From positions 1-38,448 of the forward strand of contig JAJRUW010000002.1 of the NCBI GenBank assembly GCA_024277615.1: DNA of 38,448 bases. The letters are read 5' to 3'. The position numbers were made by a program, and so were the translations under genes. The first letter of the stretch is position 1; each line of letters opens with the position of its first letter. Under the pieces are notes generated by a model. That model did not search any database. It was given only the letters and a program-made list of their open reading frames with translations, and had not been told where the DNA came from. This DNA is from Fidelibacterota bacterium. Lineage in GTDB: Bacteria; Fidelibacterota; Marinisomatia; SCGC-AAA003-L08; JACNLC01. Shown here piece by piece: positions 15,086-24,023 of the stretch.

Positions 15086-17481
15086 TACTTAAAATCCACC
15101 ACTGTGATACCGGCACCGCCCTGCTCGGGTCTGGCAAAAGCGAATGAATCAACGAAAGAGCAGGTGGCCAGGTATTTTTGAACTGCTTCCTGTAAGGCGC
15201 CGGTTCCCTTACCATGGAGAATTTGTACTGTCGAGAGTCCGGCCAGCAGGGCCTGGTCCAGGAAACGAGTTACTTCTGTCAGCGCTTCGTCAACTCTTTT
15301 CCCCCGAAGATCAAGTCGAAAACCCGAAGGCACCGCAACAGTGTGTGTGCCGGACAAGTTCCCCGAAGCCTGTTTTTTTTGTTTTTTACGCGGCTTTGAC
15401 AATTGTTTTCGTTTCAGCCTGAGGCGAATGCCATTGACACTTACAAAAACATTATCCTGTTTATCAGGCGGTTGAAGAATGACACCTTCTTCTCCCAAAT
15501 GCGGGATTATAACGATAGTCCCTTTAACTGCGTCTGTCTTTGTGACCGGATTTGACGGCAGGGTTTCAAATTTTTCTATTTTTTTATTCAGACGCGTTAT
15601 TTTAGTCGAAAGCGTTTTTTTGGCCTTCGTCACGGATTGATGGTCAGCATTCCTGGATTTAATATTTTCCACCAGACTTTCGGTATCCCGTCGGGCATTT
15701 TCAACAATTTGCCTGGCAATATTGGTCGCTTCGGAGCGTGCGCGGTTAAATTTCTCATTAATTTCCTTCTCTTGTGCCATAATCTGTAATTCCTTTTCCC
15801 GGATAGCTGATTCTCTGGCTGATAAAGTTTCCTGCAGTCGATGTACACGAAGTTGCTCCTTTTCCAACTGCCCCAGCAGTTTTTCCAGCTTGACCGATGC
15901 ATTACCGAGCAGTTCTCCGGCTCTGCTTATTACAGAGCTTTCCAGACCGGTTCTCAGTGAGATATCTAAAGCATAACTGCTACCGGGCATCCCAAGTTTC
16001 AATTCATAAGTCGGAGCCAGCAGCTCAGGATCAAACTTCATTCCGCCATTGACGACACCTGCAGTATCGTGTGCCCAGATTTTCAATTGCCCGAAGTGAG
16101 ATGTGGCAATTACCCGGCTGCGAATTGTGAGGAATCGTTCCAGTACTGCCCGGGATAAAGCTGCTCCGGCTTCAGGGTCGGTGCCCGTTCCCAGTTCATC
16201 GACGAGCACTAGCGTGTGTTCACCGGCAACCGACAGGATATCACGGAGATTACATATATGCGCTGAGAAAGTGGAAAGATCATTCTCGACAGACTGCTGG
16301 TCACCGATATCCACTAAAATATGGTCAAAAACGGGAAGTATGACTTTTTCCGCCGGGAGGAAAAGTCCGCACTGTGCCATGAGCGCAAAAAGGCCCAGTG
16401 TCTTGAGTACAACAGTTTTACCGCCGGCATTAGGACCTGAAAGCAGCAAAATACGCTGTTCGGCGTCCAGTTCAAGATCGAGCGGTATCACGGTTCTGTC
16501 AGACAGGGCAAGCTGCGGGTTCCGCCCCTGCCTGATCAGGATTGTATCGTCTACGTTAAATTCAGGTTTGACACAATCAAACTGTTTTGCGAACGCGGCA
16601 AAACAATAATGTAAATCAAATTGCAGCAGTATCCGGAAAGAATGCACGATATCGCTGGCATAGGGTTTGAAAAAAGCAGTGAGCGTCTTTAGAATCCGAT
16701 AAACTTCTGCTTTTTCTTCGGCCTGGAGCGAAGCCAGTTCGTTATTTTTTTCAATAATCTCCAGAGGTTCTACAAAAACCGTCTGACCGGTTGCCGAGCG
16801 CCCTAGCACAACACCCTTAATTTTACGTTTATGCGTTGGGGTACAGGGCAGTGCAAGGCGGCCGTCCCGAAAGACGATCTTATCGCCATGAAGCCAGTTG
16901 TTTGCAGCTGCCCGTGAAAAAATTTCCTGCATGCGTTTCTGCACGGAAATCTGAAGCGCTTCAATGGCCTTTCGGATTCGTTTGAGATCAGCGCTGGCTG
17001 AGGAACGAACCTTATGTTCATCATCGAAGATCCTGTCAATTTCTTCAATGCCAATTTTAAATGCGAGCAACTCGGCAGCCATCTCACGCCATGGTGTCAG
17101 GTTATGCTGCTTACAAAATTGTCTAATCGTGACCGAAATCTCCAGCAGTCTTTTCAATTCAAAAAATTGATCGGGAAACAACACATTCTCTTCAATGCTA
17201 AGCTGGTCCGACCAGGCGGAAATATCCGGAATATGCTCAAGGGGAATCGGATCACCCTTCTGCAGAACGTCAAGGATGGCGCCGCTTTTTTCATGGACTT
17301 CTGTAATAGCGGCATGTCTGGTTGACGGCGATAGTCCGGCGATCAACTCTTCCGTTCGCGGGCAGTGGCAGTACAGGGCAAGTTTTTCCCGAATAATGTC
17401 AAAGCGGAGGTCTTTGAAGAGTACCTCCGGCGTTGAAACGTACGACTGACTTGCGGCAGAATTCACACTAAAGATGCCCAA
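15085..17481 (-). CDS. mutS2: Endonuclease MutS2
   Basis: 798 residues. MutS2 binds branched DNA (and in some species collided ribosomes) and opposes homologous recombination. Visible in order are a MutS core region, the ATPase Walker A in LLLSGPNAGGKT (about 345-356), Walker B in LVLVDELGTGTDPEAG, a long charged coiled coil (about 510-650), and a C-terminal Smr nuclease domain (about 720-798). The Smr domain has FRLDLRGKRVDEA and ILHGKGTGAL. There is no mismatch-recognition domain, which separates it from MutS. The frame opens with TTG at 17481; a GTG six codons... in the same frame is an alternative, so the start is uncertain by a few residues. It lies 52 bp after cvpA. Confidence 0.94.
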   Translation of the reverse strand: MGIFSVNSAASQSYVSTPEVLFKDLRFDIIREKLALYCHCPRTEELIAGLSPSTRHAAITEVHEKSGAILDVLQKGDPIPLEHIPDISAWSDQLSIEENVLFPDQFFELKRLLEISVTIRQFCKQHNLTPWREMAAELLAFKIGIEEIDRIFDDEHKVRSSASADLKRIRKAIEALQISVQKRMQEIFSRAAANNWLHGDKIVFRDGRLALPCTPTHKRKIKGVVLGRSATGQTVFVEPLEIIEKNNELASLQAEEKAEVYRILKTLTAFFKPYASDIVHSFRILLQFDLHYCFAAFAKQFDCVKPEFNVDDTILIRQGRNPQLALSDRTVIPLDLELDAEQRILLLSGPNAGGKTVVLKTLGLFALMAQCGLFLPAEKVILPVFDHILVDIGDQQSVENDLSTFSAHICNLRDILSVAGEHTLVLVDELGTGTDPEAGAALSRAVLERFLTIRSRVIATSHFGQLKIWAHDTAGVVNGGMKFDPELLAPTYELKLGMPGSSYALDISLRTGLESSVISRAGELLGNASVKLEKLLGQLEKEQLRVHRLQETLSARESAIREKELQIMAQEKEINEKFNRARSEATNIARQIVENARRDTESLVENIKSRNADHQSVTKAKKTLSTKITRLNKKIEKFETLPSNPVTKTDAVKGTIVIIPHLGEEGVILQPPDKQDNVFVSVNGIRLRLKRKQLSKPRKKQKKQASGNLSGTHTVAVPSGFRLDLRGKRVDEALTEVTRFLDQALLAGLSTVQILHGKGTGALQEAVQKYLATCSFVDSFAFARPEQGGAGITVVDFK

Positions 17482-17533
17482 TTCATGCTGCCAAACGAGT
17501 TATAGACATAAAATTACCGTACAGACCAAGCTG

Positions 17534-18097
17534 TCATTGTGAATCATCCAGGAGGGTTTGTATGTTTTTCTCCTTTATTTTCTCTTTCAGCGTGGTTCTG
17601 TAGTACTCATAATTCGGGTTACTGACAACGGCGGTGATTGCCCAATCCTTCAGCGACCGGCAGATGTGGTAAATGTAGGAGTCACGGTCCATGCGTTCAT
17701 GTAATTTGGCAGCCCTTGGGAAGGACTGCATTATAAAAATTAAGAGACTGATGACCAGTAAGCCCTTGAGGACACCGAGGAGGAGTCCGAGAAGTCGGTT
17801 TAGCCAGCCCAGCAGCACCACTTCCAGAAATTTTTGTAAGAACGAGGCAATGATCTTGATAGTGGCGACGGTTATGGTGAAGATTAGCACATAGCTTAAC
17901 ACAAACCGAAATGAATCATCCCGAACCCATCTGATGAGAAAGTCATTTGCCTCGTGATTGAAGTGATTGGCCATTGCAAACCCTGCAATGAGGGCTGCGA
18001 CTGTACTGATCTCATTAATAAATCCCCGGCGTGTTCCGTTAATTGCAAAATATACCAGTATGACCAGCAGGATTACATCAATGATCATAAATTGCAT
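17534..18097 (-). CDS. cvpA: CvpA-family membrane protein
   Basis: 187 residues with four predicted membrane helices (about 4-20, 28-45, 64-88 and 98-123). The family pattern is present: IDVILLVILVYFAINGTRRGF near the start, and GWLNRLLGLLLGVLKGLL in the middle. The C-terminal 60 residues are soluble and charged. CvpA proteins are needed for colicin V production in E. coli and for envelope stress or bile tolerance in some pathogens; the molecular role is unclear. A TGATG junction couples its start to the end of the yqeY-like gene. The frame starts MQFMIID, so M4 is an alternative start. Confidence 0.85.
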   Translation of the reverse strand: MQFMIIDVILLVILVYFAINGTRRGFINEISTVAALIAGFAMANHFNHEANDFLIRWVRDDSFRFVLSYVLIFTITVATIKIIASFLQKFLEVVLLGWLNRLLGLLLGVLKGLLVISLLIFIMQSFPRAAKLHERMDRDSYIYHICRSLKDWAITAVVSNPNYEYYRTTLKEKIKEKNIQTLLDDSQ

Positions 18098-18534
18098 CAG
18101 GCAAGAAATTCCCTGACCAGTTTAGAGGCAATTTTCCCGTCCCCTTTCCCGCTGATAGCCTGCATGACCAGCGGCATGACCTTGCCCATATCTGCCATTG
18201 ATGTGGCACCGCTTTCGCTGATAATTCGTTGAACAATGGTTTTAATTTCAGCTTCAGTCAGCTGTTCGGGAAGATAACTCTCGACAATGCTGAGTTCTGC
18301 AGCTTCGTTATCCACTAGATCTGCTCTGCCGGCGGCTTGATATTGGTCAATTGAATCTTTCAGCTGCTTCGAATAGCTTAATAAAATCTTTTGGATATCG
18401 GCATCGGTCAACTGCTCTTTGCGGTCGATCTGTATGGCTTTTACTTTGGCTATGATGTTCCTCAGAGCAGTCACTTTTAACTTTTCGTGGGCTTTGAGGG
18501 CGGTCTTTAAATCTTCTGAAAATTTTGAAAGCAT
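18097..18534 (-). CDS. yqeY: GatB/YqeY-domain protein
   Basis: 145 residues from the ATG at 18534, chosen because AGGAGG lies six bases upstream; a longer frame from TTG would put that site inside the gene. The protein matches the stand-alone YqeY family: LSKFSEDLKTALKAHEKLKVTALRNIIAKVKAIQIDRKEQLTD, then the C-terminal QLTEAEIKTIVQRIISESGATSMADMGKVMPLVM. This domain is the tRNA-binding tail of GatB, and free-standing copies may assist tRNA amidation or binding; the cellular role is not established. It heads the yqeY-cvpA-mutS2-dnaG run. Confidence 0.9.
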   Translation of the reverse strand: MLSKFSEDLKTALKAHEKLKVTALRNIIAKVKAIQIDRKEQLTDADIQKILLSYSKQLKDSIDQYQAAGRADLVDNEAAELSIVESYLPEQLTEAEIKTIVQRIISESGATSMADMGKVMPLVMQAISGKGDGKIASKLVREFLA

Positions 18535-18671
18535 TGAAATCCTCCTCAATTTGAAAAGAAAATTTAGTGAGAATGTCCTATCAACGGGAAGTAAAGAGGT
18601 CGTATCAGACGGATTTCTGGAATTTCCTGAAAGCAGCTCAAAACTTGTGGAAACGTCCAGGCCGAAAAGCT

Positions 18672-19418
18672 TTATATTGACGGATCATTTTCGGAAATGA
18701 CGATGAAATCATCTACCGACAATTGTTCCGGTCTGTGGTCACCGTAAACCTTTAATAATTTCCGGTTGAGATGATCTCCCAGCGTATTTTTAAGTTTTTT
18801 TCGCCGTTGTGAGAAGGCAAGCCTTACAATATAGCGGTGATGAACGCGATCAAAGTTTTTTTTGGATAGAGGTGTTAACGAAATAACGACAGAGTCCACT
18901 TTTGGCTTGGGTTGAAAAACATTTGAAGGCACTTTGAAATGCGATACTACGGTGGTGTAGGTCTGTACCATTACCGAAAGGCGTCCGTAAGTTTTTCCTC
19001 CGGGGGATGCCGTAATTCTTGCTCCGACTTCTTTTTGAACCATCAAGACAGCCCTGGTCCAACGACTATTATTGATTATCTTGAAGATAATGGGAGTTGT
19101 CAGATAGTACGGAAGATTCCCCAAAATGATATAACCTGCCGGGAGTGTGTCAAATCCAAAATTAAGGATATCTGCTTCGATAATATCGACATTGGGAGGA
19201 GAGGTTCGTTGCAGATGTCGTACCAGCAGAGGATCTATTTCAACAGCATAAATCTTTGAAACCAGTGGTGCAAGTGAAGCGGTGAGGGCACCGTCACCGG
19301 GTCCGATTTCCAGAACAGAATCTTCGGGCTGCGCACCAAGCTCTAACAGTATCTTTTGGACATAATTATGATCGCGTAAAAAGTTCTGTCCCCACTTCTT
19401 GCGAAAAGGGTGGGTCAT
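18672..19418 (-). CDS. rsmA: 16S rRNA dimethyladenosine transferase
   Basis: 248 residues. RsmA (KsgA) dimethylates two adjacent adenosines in the 3'-terminal hairpin of 16S rRNA using S-adenosylmethionine, late in small-subunit assembly. Family marks are clear: KKWGQNFLRDHNYVQKIL at the N-terminus, SAM-binding VLEIGPGDGALT, EADILNF, and catalytic motif GNLPYYLTTPII. The C-terminal segment VFQPKPKVDSVVISL and FSQRRKKLKNTLG also fit. Its ATG overlaps the stop of the tatD-like gene (ATGA), so it is coupled to metG-tatD. A 137-bp gap separates it from the yqeY start. Confidence 0.95.
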   Translation of the reverse strand: MTHPFRKKWGQNFLRDHNYVQKILLELGAQPEDSVLEIGPGDGALTASLAPLVSKIYAVEIDPLLVRHLQRTSPPNVDIIEADILNFGFDTLPAGYIILGNLPYYLTTPIIFKIINNSRWTRAVLMVQKEVGARITASPGGKTYGRLSVMVQTYTTVVSHFKVPSNVFQPKPKVDSVVISLTPLSKKNFDRVHHRYIVRLAFSQRRKKLKNTLGDHLNRKLLKVYGDHRPEQLSVDDFIVISENDPSI

Positions 19419-20188
19419 GGCCTCATTGTATTAAACAGGTCAAGTGCCGTAGTTGTAGTTCTGTCTGCTATTTCTTCGGCAGTGGTACCGGCAAATACCG
19501 CAATTTGTTCGGCTACATATTTTACAAATGCGGGTTCGTTCCTTTCACCCCGGAATGGGACCGGTGTGAGATAGGGAGAATCCGTTTCTAGCATAAATTT
19601 ATCAGTTGACAATTGCTCCAGCAGATTCGCATTGGTTATCAGATCACGTTTAAATGTAACCGAGCCGGTGAAAGAAACCAGCAGCCCGCATCCGAAGACC
19701 TGCCGGGCAAATTCAATATCTCCAAAGAAACAGTGTATCACGCCCTTCAGCGGTCGTGCCTGCCTGATACACGTCAGTAAATCCTGATCCGATTTCCGGT
19801 TATGAATGACGGCTGGCAGTTGCAGCGATTTTGAAAGTTCCAGCTGTTCAGATAATATTTTGATTTGCAGGTTAGGAGGTGAAAAATTATAATGATAATC
19901 GAGGCCTATTTCACCGATGGCAACGACTTTTGGGTGTGATGAGAAGGACTCGAGTTCATTTAAGTATCCTTTTTCAGCCTTTGATGCTTCATGCGGATGG
20001 AAACCAATTCCGGCATAGATTGAATCGTATTTTTCCGCCAGTTGAATACACTTTTCAGAACTGGTCAGATCAACGCCTACACAGATGATTCTGCAGACAC
20101 CGGCATTTTCAGCCCTGTAAAGAACATCCTCCAGATCATCTTTGTAATCATCGTCATAAAGATGTGCATGAGTATCGATCAGCCTCAT
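19415..20188 (-). CDS. TatD-family metal-dependent hydrolase
   Basis: 257 residues with the family's metal ligands in order: DTHAHLYD (His-x-His), GEIGLDYHY (Glu), VIHNRKSDQD (His), GVIHCFFGD (His) and LETDSPYLTP (Asp). TatD-type enzymes act as 3'-5' exonucleases or DNA/RNA deoxyribonucleases in quality control; the exact substrate is not fixed by sequence. It overlaps metG by four bases and rsmA by four bases. The metG-tatD-rsmA order is common in bacteria and supports assignment as the YcfH/YabD type. Confidence 0.92.
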   Translation of the reverse strand: MRLIDTHAHLYDDDYKDDLEDVLYRAENAGVCRIICVGVDLTSSEKCIQLAEKYDSIYAGIGFHPHEASKAEKGYLNELESFSSHPKVVAIGEIGLDYHYNFSPPNLQIKILSEQLELSKSLQLPAVIHNRKSDQDLLTCIRQARPLKGVIHCFFGDIEFARQVFGCGLLVSFTGSVTFKRDLITNANLLEQLSTDKFMLETDSPYLTPVPFRGERNEPAFVKYVAEQIAVFAGTTAEEIADRTTTTALDLFNTMRP

Positions 20189-21702
20189 CTGGGCATATCA
20201 ATCCGCGGGAAGGGTGATTTTCCCTCGCCCAGTACGGTACCCGGTTTTAGCAGACCCACTGAAAAATTTACCCAATCAAGATCCTGTGCGCCCAGGATAT
20301 GGAGGATTGAATCGATTCGATTGGGCATGACCGGATGAAGCAGCTGCGCCCCAATTCTCAGGATATCTGCGGCGAGGGCGAGAGTAGTACCGGCTGCAAT
20401 TTTAGGCGTAGTTCCCTGCTTGACTGTTTTCCAGGGTTCACGCTTTTCAAGGTAGCGGTTTAATTCCCTGAAAAGTCCGATTGTGATTTCAATCGCTTCG
20501 TTAATTTTCAGATTACTGATCAAAGATCTCACTTTTTGAGGTGCCGATTTTGCCACTGCGATCAGTTCCAGGTCGGTTTTATCATAAGTTCCGGATTCAG
20601 GAATAACGCCCGAAAAATGCTTTTTCAATAAAATTGTAACCCGGTTTACGAGATTACCGAAGTCATTGGCAAGGTCGGAATTATACCGTCGCACAAACCC
20701 TTCCAGTGAAAAAGATGCATCATGACCCAGCACCATATCTCTCATCAAATAATATCGAACCGGGTCCACACCATAGCTGTCAACCAGGTCCAGAGGATTA
20801 ATCACATTTCCCAGCGATTTGGACATCTTCGTATCTCCTGAGAGCCAGAAGCCGTGAGCGAGAATGGTTTTCGGCAATTGGATTCCTGCAGCCATTAAGA
20901 GGGTTGGCCAGTAAACGGAATGCGTCGTGAGGATGTCTTTGCCCATGAGATGATAGTTGGCAGGCCACCATTTTTTGAATCTGGCATCGTCAGTATTCCA
21001 ACCGATGGCGGAAATATAATTCGTCAGGGCATCCAGCCACACATAGGTGACATAATCCTTATCGAATGGCAATTCGATTCCCCAGCTCAATCGTGTTTTG
21101 GGTCTCGAGATACAGAGGTCAGTCAGTGGTTTTTCCAGGAATCCGAGAATTTCGTTTCGCCGGGTTTTGGGGAGAATGAAGTCAGGATTGGTTTTAATAT
21201 GCTCAATCAAGGCGTCCTGATAATTCGACATACGGAAAAAGTAATTTTTTTCTTTTAGTTTTTTGATTTCTCTGAAATTGCCCTCTTCCACTTCCTTTTC
21301 AGTTATAAACCTTTCTTCCGAAACGGAATAGTAACCTTCATATTCATCAGCGTATATCTCGCCCTTATCCCACAGAATATTCAGCAGGTCGATGACGCGG
21401 TCTGTGTGCCTCTTTTCGGTTGTGCGGATGAAGTCGTCATTTCGGATATGCAGTTTTTCCCAGAGTTCCTGAAATCTCACCACATATTCATCAACATGCT
21501 GCTGGGGTGGTACATTCCTTTTAATTGCAGATTCCTGAACCTTCTGACCATGTTCGTCTGTACCGGTCAAAAAATGTACTTCATCACCGAGGGAACGGTG
21601 ATATCTGGCCAGGACATCTGCAAGCAGAGTGGTGTAAGCATGTCCGATATGGGGTTTATCGTTAACGTAATAAATGGGTGTTGTAACGTAAAAAGTGGCC
21701 AT
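20185..21702 (-). CDS. metG: Methionyl-tRNA synthetase (short form)
   Basis: 505 residues. It charges tRNA-Met with methionine. The class I signatures are PHIGHAYT (HIGH) and GDTKMSKSLGN (KMSKS), with TGTDEHGQKV and AHGFWLSG between. The connective-peptide insert reads YYSVSEERFITEKE and lacks the CxxC knuckle, so it is the zinc-free type. It also lacks the C-terminal tRNA-binding/dimerisation domain carried by many bacterial MetRS; the protein ends after the anticodon-binding helical bundle. It is first of the metG-tatD-rsmA unit. Confidence 0.95.
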   Translation of the reverse strand: MATFYVTTPIYYVNDKPHIGHAYTTLLADVLARYHRSLGDEVHFLTGTDEHGQKVQESAIKRNVPPQQHVDEYVVRFQELWEKLHIRNDDFIRTTEKRHTDRVIDLLNILWDKGEIYADEYEGYYSVSEERFITEKEVEEGNFREIKKLKEKNYFFRMSNYQDALIEHIKTNPDFILPKTRRNEILGFLEKPLTDLCISRPKTRLSWGIELPFDKDYVTYVWLDALTNYISAIGWNTDDARFKKWWPANYHLMGKDILTTHSVYWPTLLMAAGIQLPKTILAHGFWLSGDTKMSKSLGNVINPLDLVDSYGVDPVRYYLMRDMVLGHDASFSLEGFVRRYNSDLANDFGNLVNRVTILLKKHFSGVIPESGTYDKTDLELIAVAKSAPQKVRSLISNLKINEAIEITIGLFRELNRYLEKREPWKTVKQGTTPKIAAGTTLALAADILRIGAQLLHPVMPNRIDSILHILGAQDLDWVNFSVGLLKPGTVLGEGKSPFPRIDMPR

Positions 21703-21796
21703 ATTTTCCTGTTTAAAATGTCGGGAAATTTAGGGAGTTTTAGCTTTAAGGATACCCAGAAGAATTGTACGCAGCAGGATAAAATTAATTGACAAT

Positions 21797-22591
21797 CTAC
21801 TCTTCTCTTTTTGTCTGCAATATTCTGATTGCAACATGTGAATAATTATTTGCAGCTCCGATGACCTCGTATGCGAAATGAAATGAATCCATAAAATTGA
21901 TCATTGCACTGAACTCAGAGTGTTCCATCTTGAAATCATCAAAAATTAAAATGTCATCAGGTTTTATTTTTGATGCCAGCGTTGCCAATACAAACAAACA
22001 GGATGTATAAAGATCAGAATCAATATGAATCACATTACGTTTCTTAAAGGATGTTTTATTGATAAAATTATGCAATGTATTTTGAAATAAGCCCTTGATA
22101 AAGATGCATCTTTCATCGTCCAGATTTGGGACATTACCGTTGGTCGAAAAATGCCCCTTTTTAAATATGCCCCAGTCTTCGGGGAGCCCTGTAAATGTGT
22201 CAAAACCATAAAAAGTGGAATCCGGATGTGTATTATTGACGTGCCACCAGGAGAACGAATTACCACCTGCAACACCAAATTCAAGATAATTAATGGGGAG
22301 ATTGAGATGCTGACTTGAAAATATCGCTTCATACAATTTTATTCGACTTTCATAATTATATTGCAGCGTAAAAAAATCGTTATAATTTGCAGGTGTATGC
22401 CTGCTGATCCATTCGGATAATTTTGATATGTGCGCAAGTTTATGAAATACAGGTAAAACCGGGCGAAATAAATTGTGCATTTTTAATTTACAGAATAAAT
22501 CACCGATAAATCTGCTCAGATGGAATTCATTGAATTTCTTTGACTCGGCTAACGCAGGGATACCGGGGTTATTAAATGTTTTTTGGTCCAT
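21797..22591 (-). CDS. TylF/MycF-like class I SAM-dependent methyltransferase
   Basis: 264 residues. The SAM motif is INYLEFGVAGGNSFSWW (about 100-116), followed by YGFDTFTGLPEDW, a typical TylF-family segment, then NVIHIDSDLYTSC and ILIFDDF with the acidic metal-binding residues of this family. Related enzymes O-methylate sugars on macrolides or glycans. It lies on the minus strand just left of the glycan cluster and divergent from it, so O-methylation of a surface sugar is a likely but unproven role. The DNA is AT-rich like the cluster and unlike metG next door, suggesting it belongs with the cluster rather than with the housekeeping run. Confidence 0.8.
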   Translation of the reverse strand: MDQKTFNNPGIPALAESKKFNEFHLSRFIGDLFCKLKMHNLFRPVLPVFHKLAHISKLSEWISRHTPANYNDFFTLQYNYESRIKLYEAIFSSQHLNLPINYLEFGVAGGNSFSWWHVNNTHPDSTFYGFDTFTGLPEDWGIFKKGHFSTNGNVPNLDDERCIFIKGLFQNTLHNFINKTSFKKRNVIHIDSDLYTSCLFVLATLASKIKPDDILIFDDFKMEHSEFSAMINFMDSFHFAYEVIGAANNYSHVAIRILQTKREE

Positions 22592-22862
22592 GTAATTTCT
22601 ATTTTGATTAAATTAAAGAATTCGGTCAGTTATTTAAATCGAATCAGACTAAAATACAGTATGATTAAGAGATTGACCGAGAGTGATTATCTGTAACTTA
22701 CGAAAATAAATTCAGTCAGTTCAAATTATATTCTTTAAACTGAAAGATATCAATTTGCTTTTTGAATAAAATTCGATTATCCGTCAAATATTTCCTTAAT
22801 TGTTAAACAGTGCCTTGCTTAACTTTTCGCATTAATATCATATTAAATCAGACAGATTATTA
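22592..22862. promoter_or_regulatory. AT-rich divergent intergenic region with candidate promoter for the glycan cluster
   Basis: 271 bp between divergent genes. Before the plus-strand cluster, TTGCTT (22815-22820) and TCATAT (22838-22843) are spaced 17 bp apart, a possible sigma-70-like promoter. The -35 overlaps a dyad GTTAAACAG...TTGCTTAAC (22802-22823) with 7 of 9 matching arm positions, a possible operator. Neither is proven. Confidence 0.4.
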
Positions 22863-23993
22863 ATGATGATACCATTCAACAAACCATATATCACTGGCAA
22901 CGAACTTCAGTATATGATGCAGGCCGTGCAATCAGGAAAAATATCGGGGGACGGCATGTTTTCAGAAAGATGTCATGCTTTCTTTCAGGAAAAATTTGGG
23001 TTTGGGCGTTGCTATTTAACGACGAGCTGTACGGATGCTCTCGAAATGATAGCTATATTGTTGAACATCGGCCATGGAGATGAAGTCATTATTCCGTCAT
23101 TTTCATTCGTCTCACTCGCAAATGCATTTGTGCTTCGCGGAGCTGATATTGTTTTTATTGACAGTAACAGTAAAAACCCCAATATTGATGTGGAAGCGTT
23201 GGAAGGCCTGATAACTCCCAGAACCAAGGTCATTGCGCCGATTCATTATGCGGGTATTGCTGCAGATATGGACAGAATTATTGAATTGTGTCAGAAATAT
23301 GATCTTTTCCTGATCGAAGACGCTGCCCAGGCTATCGATTCAAAATTTAATGATAAACCTCTCGGCAGTATTGGAGATCTGGGGGCCATGTCCTTTCATG
23401 AAACAAAAAACATTATTGCAGGTGAAGGCGGATTATTAATCGTCAATAATGACAAATATATTGAGAGAGCGGAAATTATCCGGGAAAAGGGGACGAATCG
23501 TTCAAAGTTTTTCCGGGGAGAGATTGATAAATATGGTTGGATTGATATAGGATCTTCTTTCCTGCCTTCAGACCTGATCGCTGCATTTTTATATGCTCAA
23601 CTTGAAAATATCAACTCAATTCAAACACGCAGAGCCGAGATATGGAACCGTTATTATGGCGCACTCAAGCCTTTGGAAAATGATGGGAAACTGATTTTAC
23701 CTCATTTACCTGACTTTGCAACGAACAATTATCATATCTTCTATTTTGTCTGTGAAACTCATGGAGTCCGGACTAAATTGATGAGATTTCTTGCGGAGAA
23801 AAGTATTAATGCAGTATTTCATTATCAACCATTGCATTTATCACCGTATTTTAAAGACAAATATAAAGGTCCGGAGCTTGTAAATAGTGTCCGATACGGG
23901 GACTGTCTTCTGAGATTACCCATGTATTATGAACTGACTCCGGATATACAGGATGAGGTTATCGATTCAATTATTAAATTTTACCAGAATTAA
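22863..23993 (+). CDS. wecE: dTDP-4-amino-4,6-dideoxygalactose transaminase (WecE/RffA-like)
   Basis: 376-residue PLP aminotransferase of the DegT/DnrJ/EryC1 family. It resembles E. coli WecE closely: MIPFNKPYITGNELQYM at the start, SGKISGDGMF, LTTSCTDALEM, IPSFSFVSLANAFVLRGADIVF and HYAGIAADMD. The PLP site SFHETKN has K182, with IEDAAQ (D153) also present, then IREKGTNRSKFFRG and AVFHYQPLHLSP. WecE aminates dTDP-4-keto-6-deoxyglucose with glutamate to give dTDP-4-amino-4,6-dideoxygalactose (dTDP-Fuc4N). The enzymes making its substrate (RmlA, RmlB) are not in the window. The WecD-like acyltransferase at 33744 is the natural partner. Two adjacent ATGs make the start uncertain by one residue. 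Confidence 0.9.
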   Translation: MMIPFNKPYITGNELQYMMQAVQSGKISGDGMFSERCHAFFQEKFGFGRCYLTTSCTDALEMIAILLNIGHGDEVIIPSFSFVSLANAFVLRGADIVFIDSNSKNPNIDVEALEGLITPRTKVIAPIHYAGIAADMDRIIELCQKYDLFLIEDAAQAIDSKFNDKPLGSIGDLGAMSFHETKNIIAGEGGLLIVNNDKYIERAEIIREKGTNRSKFFRGEIDKYGWIDIGSSFLPSDLIAAFLYAQLENINSIQTRRAEIWNRYYGALKPLENDGKLILPHLPDFATNNYHIFYFVCETHGVRTKLMRFLAEKSINAVFHYQPLHLSPYFKDKYKGPELVNSVRYGDCLLRLPMYYELTPDIQDEVIDSIIKFYQN

Positions 23994-24023
23994 TCCGTTT
24001 AACAATTATTTAAAGAAATCTAT

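Noticed and set aside
18535-18549. TTG start for the yqeY-like gene
   Set aside because: The extra codons contain the AGGAGG ribosome site that serves the ATG at 18534.
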